Assembly: GCF_900114625.1 (NCBI RefSeq)
Contig: NZ_FOZL01000001.1
Location: 1,054,001-1,118,000 of the forward strand
Reading direction: 5' to 3'
DNA: 64,000 bases
DNA from: Granulicella pectinivorans
GTDB lineage: Bacteria > Acidobacteriota > Terriglobia > Terriglobales > Acidobacteriaceae
How positions within the stretch are numbered: position 1 is the first letter of the stretch; each line of letters starts with the position of its first letter. This document shows positions 9,103 through 21,276 of this stretch, piece by piece. Under the pieces are notes generated by a model, which ran no database searches, had not been told where the DNA came from, and was given only the letters and a program-made list of their open reading frames with translations. A program made the position numbers and the translations under genes.

Positions 9103-9864
9103 ATGCGCGTTGCAGTGGTCACAGGTGCGGGGCAGGGAATTGGGCGGCGGACGGCAGAGATGCTCGCCGCACGTGGGTATGGCGTGGCGATGATCGATCT
9201 GCGCGGCTCGGCGGAGACGGCTGCGGCGATTGCGGGCGATTGCCTCGACTTTGCCGGGGATGTGTCGGACGAAGGCACGGTCGCGGCTTTTGTCCAGGCA
9301 GTGATGGCCCAATGGGGGCGCGTCGATGTGCTGGTGAACAACGCCGGGATCAGTTTTATCGCCCCGGCTGAGACGGTGTCGGTCGCGGACTTCCGCAAGG
9401 TGCTGGAGATCAACCTCGTCGCGCCGTTTCTGTTGTCGAAGGCCTTTGGGACGGTGATGCTGGCGCAGGGCGTGGGGGCGATGGTGAATGTGGCCTCGAT
9501 CGCCGGGTTGGTCGGTATCGGAGACCGCTCGGCCTACAACGCCAGCAAGCACGGCCTGATCGGCCTGACGCGGACGCTCGCCGCGGAGTGGGGCGGGCGT
9601 GGCGTGCGCTCGAATGCGGTGTGTCCGGGGTGGGTGAAGACGGAGATGGATGTCGCGGACCAGGCTGGTGGCGGCTACACGGACGCCGATATCGGGAATC
9701 GCGTTCCGATGGGGCGCTTCGCCAAACCCGAGGAGATCGCGCAGGCGATCTGTTTCCTCGCGGACCCGGAGTTGAGCGGCTTTGTGAATGGACAGACGCT
9801 GGCCGTCGATGGAGGATGGACGGCGGACGGAAGCTGGGAGACTTTGCGGATGCGGAAACGCTAG
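9103..9864 (+). CDS. Short-chain dehydrogenase/reductase (SDR)
   Basis: 253 residues, classical SDR length. Visible motifs are the cofactor loop TGAGQGIG (residues 7-14), DV at ~53-54, NNAG (79-82), catalytic Ser132 (NVASIAG) and YNASK with Tyr145 and Lys149, then PGWVKT and the C-terminal GQTLAVDGGW. It is an NAD(P)(H)-dependent oxidoreductase in the cytoplasm. The overall pattern resembles 3-oxoacyl-ACP reductase or glucose/3-hydroxybutyrate dehydrogenase members, and the substrate is undetermined. Asp32 after the second beta strand (AMIDLRG) suggests NAD preference by general SDR rules. The start is the ATG giving MRVAVVTGAG. Confidence 0.88.
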   Translation: MRVAVVTGAGQGIGRRTAEMLAARGYGVAMIDLRGSAETAAAIAGDCLDFAGDVSDEGTVAAFVQAVMAQWGRVDVLVNNAGISFIAPAETVSVADFRKVLEINLVAPFLLSKAFGTVMLAQGVGAMVNVASIAGLVGIGDRSAYNASKHGLIGLTRTLAAEWGGRGVRSNAVCPGWVKTEMDVADQAGGGYTDADIGNRVPMGRFAKPEEIAQAICFLADPELSGFVNGQTLAVDGGWTADGSWETLRMRKR

Positions 9865-9947
9865 CCGCCCCGCTGCGCGCAGATCCCCGGAGGACCAGGC
9901 GCAGTGGGAAAAGGCGTGTGGGCGCTCGCCGCCCGTCTAGGGCGATC

Positions 9948-10829
9948 TTAGAAGTTTTGTGTCTTCAGCCAGTTGCGGAAGTCTCCGCCCAGCTTCGGAT
10001 GCTTCAGCGCCAGCTCGACCGTCGCGCGCAGGAAGCCCTGCTTGTCGCCGGCATCGTGACGCTTGCCCTCATAGCTGAATCCGTAGACCTTCTCATACTG
10101 CAGCAGCGCCAGAATGGCGTCGGTGAGCTGAAGCTCGCCGCCCGCGCCGGGCTTGATGGTTTCGATCATCTCGAAGATGCGCGGCGTAAGGATGTAGCGG
10201 CCGATGATGGCGTTCTGCGACGGCTGCGTCCCGGGCGCAGGCTTTTCGACCATGCCGGAGACGGAGAGCAGACGCGGGTTGGTCGCATCCGGAGTGCAGT
10301 CCAGGCAGCCGTACGCGGAGATCGCGTCGCCTTCGACGACTTCGGAGCCGAGGATCGACGACTGTGTCTCGTGGAAGGCTTCGACCATCTGCTTCATGCA
10401 TGGGGTGGAGGCGTCGACGATATCGTCTGGAAGCAGCACGCAGAACGGTTCATTGCCGACGATCTCCTTGGCCATCAGCACGGCGTGTCCCAGGCCGAGT
10501 GCTTCGGGCTGGCGCACGTAGACGATCTTGGCGAGCTTCGAGACCGACTGCGCGATCTCGAGCAGGGCGATCTTGTTCTTAGCCAGCAGTGAGGCTTCGA
10601 GTTCGGCGGACTTGTCGAAGTGGTCCTCCATGGTGGTCTTGCCGCGGCCCGTCACAATGATGATCTCGGTGCATCCGGCCGCAACAGCCTCCTCGACGCC
10701 GTACTGGATCAGCGGCTTGTCGACCAGACAGAGCATCTCCTTCGGCGTGGACTTGGTGGCGGGAAGAAAGCGGGTTCCCATGCCTGCGGCGGGGAAGACG
10801 GCTTTGCGGATCTTCTGAGGTGTGGACAT
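9948..10829 (-). CDS. galU: UTP--glucose-1-phosphate uridylyltransferase
   Basis: The 293-residue length is typical of GalU. The nucleotide-binding loop FPAAGMGTRFLPATKSTPKE lies near residue 12, followed by LVDKPLIQYGVEEAV and VTGRGKTTMEDHFD, and later QPEALGLGHAVL, LLPDDIVD, SGMVEKPAPG and GRYILTPRIFE, all GalU blocks. It makes UDP-glucose from UTP and glucose-1-phosphate in the cytoplasm, the donor for exopolysaccharide and cell-envelope sugars, which fits the nearby GT4 gene. No clear Shine-Dalgarno lies before ATG 10829; a CT-rich tract (CTCTCTCTCTC on the plus strand) occupies the leader instead. Confidence 0.95.
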   Translation of the reverse strand: MSTPQKIRKAVFPAAGMGTRFLPATKSTPKEMLCLVDKPLIQYGVEEAVAAGCTEIIIVTGRGKTTMEDHFDKSAELEASLLAKNKIALLEIAQSVSKLAKIVYVRQPEALGLGHAVLMAKEIVGNEPFCVLLPDDIVDASTPCMKQMVEAFHETQSSILGSEVVEGDAISAYGCLDCTPDATNPRLLSVSGMVEKPAPGTQPSQNAIIGRYILTPRIFEMIETIKPGAGGELQLTDAILALLQYEKVYGFSYEGKRHDAGDKQGFLRATVELALKHPKLGGDFRNWLKTQNF

Positions 10830-10914
10830 GGGTCTTGGGACTCTCTCTCTCTCGTGAGGGGTTTAGAGCATCATCCTAACAAACGTGTGGATATTGCGAT
10901 GTGACACGATTGGG

Positions 10915-11196
10915 TCATTGGACATCGATGCCATCCGCGAGGTCGGGAGCCACGAGACGAAAGCGATTCGTATCGAAGGTGTAGAACTCGGTCGCATCGA
11001 CCTTGCGGGCGCAGGCGAGCAAAAGAGCGTCATACGCAATCCCTCCCGTGAGGCCTTCCTCAGGGCGAATAACGATCGATTCGCCCGCCTGCTCCAGAGG
11101 AATCCGGGTTCCCGAAACAAGGTGCAGTGCGTCCCGCATCTGCTTCGGGACGACGAACCGGCCTGCCTTAACGATCTCCGCCACGGTGGTCATCAT
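10915..11196 (-). pseudogene. VapB (AbrB-type) antitoxin fused to a PIN (VapC) C-terminal remnant
   Basis: The 93-residue frame has two unlike halves. Residues 1-~50 (MMTTVAEIVKAGRFVVPKQM ... PEEGL) are an AbrB/MazE-like swapped-hairpin DNA-binding domain of a VapB antitoxin. Residues ~51-93 (GGIAYDALLLACARK, then FYTFDTNRFRLVAPDLAD) match the last part of a VapC PIN-domain ribonuclease. The PIN N-terminal half with its first catalytic acids is absent. The simplest reading is an in-frame deletion that joined vapB to the end of vapC, leaving an inactive toxin tail on a possibly still DNA-binding antitoxin. A small palindrome overlaps the start codon. No other toxin partner is adjacent. Confidence 0.6.
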
Positions 11197-11205
11197 GCCA
11201 TGATG
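11191..11205. promoter_or_regulatory. Palindrome over the vapB-like start, candidate autoregulatory operator
   Basis: CATCAT-GCC-ATGATG is an inverted repeat with 6-bp arms around a 3-base centre, overlapping the two candidate start codons of the fusion gene. VapB-type antitoxins commonly bind such repeats over their own promoter. The role is inferred. Confidence 0.4.
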
Positions 11206-11239
11206 TCGCTCGAAAATGCCATGTATGGATCATCTTCTC

Positions 11240-13003
11240 CTACATGACTGGCGAATCGTCATGCAGCATCGCCTTGCGAATCACCTTCACCGGCGCAAAT
11301 CCCTGGTGCATGAACGCGTTGTGGAACTCCTCCAGCGAGAAGGCCGCGCCTTGCTGCGCCTTCACATCCGCCCTCAGCTTCATGATCTCGAGTTTGCCCA
11401 GCGTGTAGTAGAGATAGGTGGCATCGGCGGTGCCGCGCTTGGTCTCCATGGAACCGATCGAGGGGGACTGGTAGCCCTCCTTGACGAAGAGCTGGGCTGC
11501 TTCGTCCGTGGTCAGCGGGCCGCCGACGCCGGTGTGCATCCGGATGGCGACAATAAAGCGCGCGTCGCGCAGAAGCGCATCCTGCAACTGCCCCAGACGG
11601 ATCAGTTTGGCCTGCTTCGCATCCACGCCGTCAGGAAGATACCCCTCGTCCAGCATCATCTGCTCGCAATAGTGCGCCCACCCTTCGATGTTGGTGTTGG
11701 CCCCAAGCAGCTTGCGGATCTTCGAGGGAAACTGGTTCAGATAGAGGAACTGGACGTAGTGTCCCGGGTACGCCTCATGCACCGCGGTGGAGGTAATCGT
11801 GCCGATATTGAACGCGGCCATATGCTCCGCGATGCGGGCGGCGGACCAGTCCTTTTCGGGCAGCGTGACGTTGAAGTAGGCCTTGGTGGAGTGCGTCTCA
11901 AACGGACCCGGAGGGTCCATCGAGGCCTGCGTGGTCGCGCGCAGGAAGGGCGGGGTCTCTTCGAGCGTGGGCTCGACGTCCGATGGGATCGTGATGATGT
12001 GGTGCGTCTTGATGAAGGAGATCAACCCCGAGAACTGGCCCTGGAACGTCTCGAGCAGCTTGTCCGGCGGAGGATGAATGGTAGCCAGTTGCGCCAGCAC
12101 TTCGAGCGGGGTCTTGGTCGGATCGACCTCTTTGGCCACGCGTGCGAACTCGGCCTGGTTGCGGTGCGCGTCGTCGTAGGCGATCTGCAGCAGCGTCTCG
12201 AGCGGCGTGCCGACCATCTCGTCATAGGCGAGCTTCTTGCGGAAGGTGTCGGCGCCGAAGCGGAAATCGCCATTCGAGCGCGGCAGGAGATCGGTCTTCA
12301 TCCAGGTGGCATAGTCCTTCAGAGCCTGGATGACGGCGGCGTTCGACTTCGCAAAGGCGGCCTTGGCGACGGTGCTGTCGGCGTCCTTGAAGGCCGAGGG
12401 AAGATCGTTCTGGAAGAAGCTGATGTTGCCGTCGATCTGTTCGAGGGCGATCTCGGTGTAGATCTTAGGCGGGTTCTTCAGGTTCTTCCGCGCTTCGAGA
12501 AGCACCTGTGGCATCAGGAGCTCGCGCGCGACGACCGCCTTCAGCCGCGTGTTCGCGGGGGCGTAGGCCCGGCTCATGATGACGAACGCCGAGTTGGCGA
12601 TGCCGGAGGAGTAGGTGTCGGGGTTCTTCTCCCAGGGACGGATGACCTCGAGCGTGAGCAGCGTGGACTGGATGGTGTTCAGCAGGATCTCGCGGTCTGC
12701 CTGAACGGAGGCATCGAGCGCGTCGGCGGGAACGGCCTCAATCTTCTTCTCGATCGCGTGCAGAGCGGCAACCTCACGCTGCATCTCGGCGGCGGAGTAG
12801 TCCTCAAGCTGCGTGTCGTACTGGTGCAGTCCGGCCTGGGTGCCGGTGGTGGGGCTGTAGCGGAAGTAGATGTCGGAGAAGAACTGCTCCGCGAGAAAGT
12901 CGAAGGTCTGGGGCGCCCCGTCGGCTGAAAGGCGCTGGGCCGGAATGTTTGCAGGAAGGAGAGCGAAGGCCGCGAGGGCAAGAGCGAGGAGTGGCTTGCG
13001 CAT
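11240..13003 (-). CDS. DUF885 family secreted metallopeptidase-like protein
   Basis: 587 residues starting MRKPLLALALAAFALLPANIPAQ, a clear signal peptide. I use ATG 13003; the frame stays open upstream but that part is not signal-like. HEAYPGHYVQ near residue 408 and EGWAHYCEQMMLDEG near 437 form the HExxxGH...E pattern of DUF885, a predicted zinc-peptidase family of about this length. It is probably periplasmic or extracellular; the substrate is unknown. Later blocks (RGTADATYLYYTLGK, AMLHDDSPVM) also fit the family. It reads in the same direction as mfd but is separated by 145 bp, so a separate promoter is likely. Confidence 0.85.
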   Translation of the reverse strand: MRKPLLALALAAFALLPANIPAQRLSADGAPQTFDFLAEQFFSDIYFRYSPTTGTQAGLHQYDTQLEDYSAAEMQREVAALHAIEKKIEAVPADALDASVQADREILLNTIQSTLLTLEVIRPWEKNPDTYSSGIANSAFVIMSRAYAPANTRLKAVVARELLMPQVLLEARKNLKNPPKIYTEIALEQIDGNISFFQNDLPSAFKDADSTVAKAAFAKSNAAVIQALKDYATWMKTDLLPRSNGDFRFGADTFRKKLAYDEMVGTPLETLLQIAYDDAHRNQAEFARVAKEVDPTKTPLEVLAQLATIHPPPDKLLETFQGQFSGLISFIKTHHIITIPSDVEPTLEETPPFLRATTQASMDPPGPFETHSTKAYFNVTLPEKDWSAARIAEHMAAFNIGTITSTAVHEAYPGHYVQFLYLNQFPSKIRKLLGANTNIEGWAHYCEQMMLDEGYLPDGVDAKQAKLIRLGQLQDALLRDARFIVAIRMHTGVGGPLTTDEAAQLFVKEGYQSPSIGSMETKRGTADATYLYYTLGKLEIMKLRADVKAQQGAAFSLEEFHNAFMHQGFAPVKVIRKAMLHDDSPVM

Positions 13004-13148
13004 GGGGATACTGTATCGCGTTGTGCGTTGCTGCGTTGATTCACCTCGAGAAATCATGACGCTCGCTTCTCGACATAGGACAGCCGGTGAAGCTTTCCGA
13101 TGAGCTTAATCTTCACGCGCGAGTCGCCTGCGAGGGAGTGTTGCAGCC

Positions 13149-17027
<3,879 letters not shown>

Positions 17028-17132
17028 CCCTTCAAGTTTAGCCGGTTTAGCCGAAAGAGGCTCCGCAGCCGCCCGAAGAGGGAAGTCCCGCCAGACACCA
17101 ACGCCGTGCGGACCCGTGCCCCCCGTCGCGCC

Positions 17133-17873
17133 TCAATCCGGCGTCGGCTGCGTGGCGGAGTCGACAAGCAGCACATCGACCGGTGCCCGCGTCAGCTTCA
17201 GCTTCAGCCCAAGCTGCTCCTGCATGGCCGTGAAGATGCCCGGGTGAGCGGTCGCATCGGCATGAGTGTCCGCCGGTGCATTCGCCGGCGTGTAGTGCAG
17301 TTCAAAGTCGAACTTCCCCGGAATCCCGGTCTGGTCGATCACAGGGCGATCGATATCGCTGCTCGCAAAGCGCTGCAGAAACGCGGCAAAGTTGGTCATC
17401 GTCGCGTTCTTCACGTAGAGGCTTCCCGGAGGCACGAGCCCGCCCGTGGGCATATGGATCGCATTGCCCTCCGTCACCCTCAGCACGGGTTCCTTGTTGC
17501 CCTTCACAATGGCATAGACCGAAAGCTCGCGTTGCTCATGGTGCAGCACCAGGTGGAACCGCTCCGTCAGCAACTCCGCGAGCATCGCCTTTATCTCCGG
17601 CGAGGTGGACTGTCTTTCGCTCTCGGGATCGGCCATTACATCGAACTTGCTGGTGCGAAGCCACTCCGGGCCGCCGATCAACTGGCTTCCATGGATGTTA
17701 TAGGCGAAGACGAGCAAGTCCAGCGGCGTGGTGCCCGTGGTCGCAAATCGATTGCCGCGAATCTGCATGCCCTTCGGCGTATCGGGAGCACTGGGTTTGA
17801 TGGTCGCGACCTGAAACGTCTCTTGGGCGCACGCGGTGGAGCTAAGTAGTACAAGCGAAAGCAGAAGACGCAT
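17133..17873 (-). CDS. TIGR03435 family secreted protein
   Basis: 246 residues with a signal peptide (MRLLLSLVLLSSTACAQ) and the blocks expected of TIGR03435, a family expanded in soil Acidobacteria and of unknown function: FQVATIKPSAP at the mature N-terminus, a PLDLLVFAYNIHGSQLIGGPEW segment, FDVMA, MLAELLTERFHLVLHHE, VIDQTGIPGKFDFELHYTP, and a C-terminal LGLKLKLTRAPVDVLLVDSA. It is probably periplasmic. It is a single gene, divergent from the hydrolase at 18030. Confidence 0.85.
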   Translation of the reverse strand: MRLLLSLVLLSSTACAQETFQVATIKPSAPDTPKGMQIRGNRFATTGTTPLDLLVFAYNIHGSQLIGGPEWLRTSKFDVMADPESERQSTSPEIKAMLAELLTERFHLVLHHEQRELSVYAIVKGNKEPVLRVTEGNAIHMPTGGLVPPGSLYVKNATMTNFAAFLQRFASSDIDRPVIDQTGIPGKFDFELHYTPANAPADTHADATAHPGIFTAMQEQLGLKLKLTRAPVDVLLVDSATQPTPD

Positions 17874-17986
17874 GGATGTCCTTGGAGCATGGGGAGATGA
17901 TGAAGAACTGACGGAACAATCCCGCGAAGGTTACCGTTCCTGATACAACGACCGTTTGCGGGCGAAGGCGCTAATCTGGAAAGAGC

Positions 17987-18000
17987 ACCGTCGAAACGGT
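17987..18000 (+). other. Small hairpin in the leader of the hydrolase gene
   Basis: ACCGT-CGAA-ACGGT, a 5-bp stem closed by a CGAA tetraloop, about 30 bases before the start codon. No function is assigned. Confidence 0.3.
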
Positions 18001-18029
18001 CGGGATCGTGCATCCGGAAGGGGTTTTCT

Positions 18030-19160
18030 TTGCGTAGCTGTGCTGCTGTGTTCTGGGCGTTCTTCCTCCTGTGTGTCGCCGGACCGGCCTGTCGTGAGGC
18101 CCGTGCCGATGACCTCAAGCCGCGTGTCATCGTCTTCGTCCACGGCCTTCACGGCGACCATGAGACGTGGCGTGCCGCCAACGGAGCCTACTGGCCCGAT
18201 CTCATCAAGACCGATCCCCGCTTCCAGCGCTCCGACGTCGTGGTCGCCGAGTATCCCACGCCCTCATCGCACGGCCGCCTCTCCACCGACCAGCTCGCTC
18301 GCATCCTCTACGACGGCCTCAAGCAGAAACGCGTCTGGGAGCACAGGGAGATCGTCTTCATCGCCCACTCGCTCGGCGGCCTCCTCACCGAGGAGATGCT
18401 CCTCAGCCACCCCGAAGACGCCGTCCACGTGCCCTTCATCGTCGCCTACGCGACGCCGCACCAGGGATCGTTCGTCGCCAGCCTCGCCAAAATCTACGAC
18501 GGCGACCCCCTGCTCACCGACCTCCGCGACAGCAACGACAACAGCTTCCTCATGGATCTCGAACTCAAGTGGCGCAGCACCCCGGCCGTCACCCGCATCC
18601 ACCGCTTCTGCGCCTATGAGACGCTGGATACCGCCGCCGGCGAGGGCATCGGCAAGTACCTCCGGGCGCGCACCCGTGTCGTCAGCTACTACAGCGCCAC
18701 CTACGGCTGCGACGTCGATACGCCTCCCCAGAAGATCGTCGCCGACCACATCGGCATCGTGAAGCCGGCGGACCGCAACGCCGACGCCTATACCTTCTTC
18801 GCCAAGCTCTACCGCAGCCACCCCATCATCGACACCGTCGAGACCGTCCGCGACAACAGAATCGCCAACCTCACCGTCGACTGCAACAAGACGAACTCTG
18901 CCGACGACCTCCAGGTGCCCATCGTCCTCGACCCCGCCCTCCACGAACAACTCGTGTCGGTGGAGGCGGAGTTCGTGGACACGGAGAAGATCAAGGACAT
19001 CGCTCCGCCCGAGGTCCGCAAGATCGACCCCGTCGGCATCGCGCACATCGCCTACAGCTTCAAGGGGCAGGGCCATGGGCTGATGCTCGGTTGCCCTACG
19101 GGAAAAACCACCCTCCTGGTGCACTTCAAAATCCGCGGCGAAGTCCCCCTCACGGAGTAG
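18030..19160 (+). CDS. Secreted alpha/beta hydrolase (lipase/PGAP1-like)
   Basis: 376 residues. The signal peptide (MRSCAAVFWAFFLLCVAGPAC ... ARA) is read from a TTG start at 18030, with GGAAGG seven bases upstream; an in-frame stop just upstream prevents a longer start. VIVFVHGLHGDHETW holds the oxyanion HG motif, and IAHSLGGLL is the nucleophile elbow (AHSLGG) with its catalytic Ser. DHIGIVKPAD probably supplies the catalytic His. The first 220 residues resemble PGAP1-like or lipase hydrolases; the C-terminal ~130 residues are unrecognised and beta-rich. The enzyme probably acts on an ester in the periplasm; the substrate is unknown. Confidence 0.78.
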   Translation: MRSCAAVFWAFFLLCVAGPACREARADDLKPRVIVFVHGLHGDHETWRAANGAYWPDLIKTDPRFQRSDVVVAEYPTPSSHGRLSTDQLARILYDGLKQKRVWEHREIVFIAHSLGGLLTEEMLLSHPEDAVHVPFIVAYATPHQGSFVASLAKIYDGDPLLTDLRDSNDNSFLMDLELKWRSTPAVTRIHRFCAYETLDTAAGEGIGKYLRARTRVVSYYSATYGCDVDTPPQKIVADHIGIVKPADRNADAYTFFAKLYRSHPIIDTVETVRDNRIANLTVDCNKTNSADDLQVPIVLDPALHEQLVSVEAEFVDTEKIKDIAPPEVRKIDPVGIAHIAYSFKGQGHGLMLGCPTGKTTLLVHFKIRGEVPLTE

Positions 19161-19217
19161 GCCTGGCGGCCAGGGAAGCGGAGAACGCATAAAAACCATC
19201 TTTTTTGGCGTTTCGCC

Positions 19218-19246
19218 TTGTAACCGTCGGTGCATTCATATATATA
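19218..19246 (+). promoter_or_regulatory. Candidate sigma70-type promoter
   Basis: TTGTAA and TATATA are separated by exactly 17 bases in an unusually AT-rich patch (19194-19270) of this GC-rich window, 34 bases before the ATG at 19280. Confidence 0.5.
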
Positions 19247-19279
19247 CCTACTAGTACGTATTTTTTATTGAGGTGAACG

Positions 19280-20296
19280 ATGAAGTCTCTGTCCGGTGTC
19301 TCCCTGTTTCTTTTGATCCATGCTCTTCTTCTCGTTCCGCAAGCGGCGTATGCCCTTCCGGCGCCATCCGCCGTTCAGCCGGAGACTTCCTCTGCCCCGG
19401 CCCCCTCGGACTGGAACTCCCAGGCCGCCAAGCACGTCTACGGCCTCCCGGAGGCCAAGCCCAACGAGAAGGGAACCCTGACTCTCTCGGCGCACGACTT
19501 TACCTTCACCGGCAAAGCCAGCCGCGTCACGATCCCCCGGCAATCCATCATCGCCGTCAGCGCCGGAAACCAGAGAGTCGAAATCTGGGGGATGAAGGGG
19601 CGCATTCTCCGCATGGTCATCCCGGATGGCGGCGGCGCGGCAGCCGCGCTCTTCATGCATCATCGCGTGGACATGCTCACGGTGGAGTTCGCCGATACCC
19701 ACGGCGGCTACCACGGAGCCGTCTTCTTCCTGCCCGCCAAAGAGGCAGACGGAGCGCTCGAAAGCTTCTCCCGGACGCCACCCGTCCCGCGTGAGGCAGT
19801 CACCGCTGTCTGCCACGACGGCATGGTCAGGCCGCACAGCGTGCTGCTGCAGGCTCCCGTCTGGCAGCAGGCCGAGGTCCCCGCGGCCTATCGGGCTCTC
19901 GTCTACGAGCGCCTCTACGACCGGCTCCGTCAGGTCAAGGGCATGGACCACGTCTACCGCGACGGCGAAAACTACGCCCAGCAGGGATGCCCGCAGTACA
20001 GCATGCAGATTGCGGTCAGCGGATTCAAGGAGGGCAATCAGGCAAAGCGCGCGATGTTGGGGCCGGTCGGTATGTTCGTCGGCACCACCCAGATGAAGTT
20101 CGACGCCAACGTGACCGATGCATCGGGCAATGCCGCGATGCACGAGCAGATCAAGGCCACCGTCCGGGGCGAGACGGAGAGCACGAATGTAGCCGGCGAC
20201 GTCGCCAAAAAGCTGTCGAAGGACTATGCCGCCATGTTGAAAAAGGCGGGAGACAAAGACCCGCTGGTCCCGGCATCCGTCACCAGGCAGCCTTAG
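19280..20296 (+). CDS. Secreted protein of unknown function
   Basis: 338 residues with a signal peptide (MKSLSGVSLFLLIHALLLVPQAAYA) and GAGGTGA before ATG 19280. The first part (~50-150) is a small beta-rich domain with FTFTGKASRVTIPRQSIIAV. The second part contains YRALVYERLYDRLRQVKGMDHVYRDGE and AKRAMLGPVGMFVGTTQMKFD; the pattern of a dose-like RAMLGPVG turn followed by VTDASGNA recalls DUF4410-type periplasmic proteins, but this is only a resemblance. A candidate promoter with a good 17-bp spacer lies just upstream. It is probably periplasmic and monocistronic. Confidence 0.6.
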   Translation: MKSLSGVSLFLLIHALLLVPQAAYALPAPSAVQPETSSAPAPSDWNSQAAKHVYGLPEAKPNEKGTLTLSAHDFTFTGKASRVTIPRQSIIAVSAGNQRVEIWGMKGRILRMVIPDGGGAAAALFMHHRVDMLTVEFADTHGGYHGAVFFLPAKEADGALESFSRTPPVPREAVTAVCHDGMVRPHSVLLQAPVWQQAEVPAAYRALVYERLYDRLRQVKGMDHVYRDGENYAQQGCPQYSMQIAVSGFKEGNQAKRAMLGPVGMFVGTTQMKFDANVTDASGNAAMHEQIKATVRGETESTNVAGDVAKKLSKDYAAMLKKAGDKDPLVPASVTRQP

Positions 20297-20437
20297 CCGC
20301 AGGCTTCGCCAACGAGTTTCGCCTCATCCATGTCGTGAGGCGGTTGGGGGAGGGGCGGATCGTCACGCAGGAAGACGCTCTGGCGCGGCGGGACTCCTCC
20401 CCTTTTGTTTTCTATGGATCGGTAGACGGAAACGATC

Positions 20438-20617
20438 ATGTCGATGGAACAATTCCTGGAACAGGACAGTGAGAAGCTCGCCCTGTTGCGCCGCATCGAA
20501 AGCCTGCAGGAGGTCGTCTGCGAGCTGCTGGCGCGCAATGAGCAGCTACGCACCGCGATGCGCAGCCTGGAAGACGAACTCGGCCCCGCACGCATCGGAA
20601 CCGAAGCAATGGAATAG
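20438..20617 (+). CDS. Small coiled-coil protein (59 aa) upstream of a TetR regulator
   Basis: ATG 20438 opens a 59-codon frame ending TAG 20615-20617. The peptide reads MSMEQFLEQDSEKLALLRRI, then a Leu/Glu/Arg-rich stretch with hydrophobic residues every three to four positions (LQEVVCELLARNEQL, LRTAMRSLEDEL). This is a predicted amphipathic coiled coil. GACGGA lies seven bases before the start. It stops 14 bases before the TetR ATG, so the two are likely cotranscribed. The family is unknown. Codon use matches the neighbours, which supports a real gene over chance. Confidence 0.5.
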   Translation: MSMEQFLEQDSEKLALLRRIESLQEVVCELLARNEQLRTAMRSLEDELGPARIGTEAME

Positions 20618-20631
20618 GATATGAACCTGAA

Positions 20632-21276
20632 ATGATCGAGAACACGGTCCAGAAGATCAGCAAACACGAAATGCGGACGAGGGCCACACGGGAGCTCTTG
20701 CTCCAGGCGGCGGAGACGGTCTTCGCGCGGGACGGATACGAGCGCGCAGAACTCGGCGCGATCGCCACGCTCGCCGGACGCACCAAAGGGGCAATCTACG
20801 CGCAGTTCAAGAGCAAGGAAGACGTCTTTCTGGCCCTCGTGACGAAGCGGGTCGGGTGTTACCGGGCAGAGGTCGAGGAACTCCTTCGGCGTTCCAGCAA
20901 CCGGGAGGAGAGTCTCGCGGCATTCCGGCAGTACTGCCTGCGATTTGCGTTTGACCAGTCCTGGGCGTTGCTGATGATGGAATATAAGCTCTACGTCATC
21001 CGGCATCCGGACGCGAAGGCCGCACATCTCCTCTTCCGCTCGGAGATGACGTCCGGAGACAGGGAGCGCGGGCTCACCAGGATCTTCGGTCCAGCCGGAA
21101 CCGGGCAGGGCGCCCTGAGCCGCGCCGTCGGAATCGAGATGGTGTATTCCCTTCTGCTGGCGCTCGCCGTGGACATGAGATTTTCATCCGAGGCACCCAA
21201 CCACGAGGTCGTGAACAACATCGCAAACCGCATCTTCGACGCCCTGCTGGACACCGCGGCGCAGCCGGAGAGCTAA
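20632..21276 (+). CDS. TetR/AcrR family transcriptional regulator
   Basis: 214 residues. The N-terminal helix-turn-helix is clear: RATRELLLQAAETVFARDGYE followed by LGAIATLAGRTKGAIYAQFKSKEDVF (residues ~12-60). The rest is the variable all-helical ligand-binding and dimerisation domain. The ligand and targets are unknown; a small coiled-coil ORF sits 14 bp upstream. Just before it a four-codon frame (ATG AAC CTG AAA TGA, 20621-20635) overlaps the TetR start as ATGA, which could couple translation but may be chance. The 3' end overlaps the stop codon of the convergent GGDEF gene by four bases. Confidence 0.88.
   Translation: MIENTVQKISKHEMRTRATRELLLQAAETVFARDGYERAELGAIATLAGRTKGAIYAQFKSKEDVFLALVTKRVGCYRAEVEELLRRSSNREESLAAFRQYCLRFAFDQSWALLMMEYKLYVIRHPDAKAAHLLFRSEMTSGDRERGLTRIFGPAGTGQGALSRAVGIEMVYSLLLALAVDMRFSSEAPNHEVVNNIANRIFDALLDTAAQPES

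Noticed and set aside
8974..9552. N-terminal extension of the GT4 frame
   Set aside because: It lies opposite the SDR gene and does not resemble any GT4 sequence.
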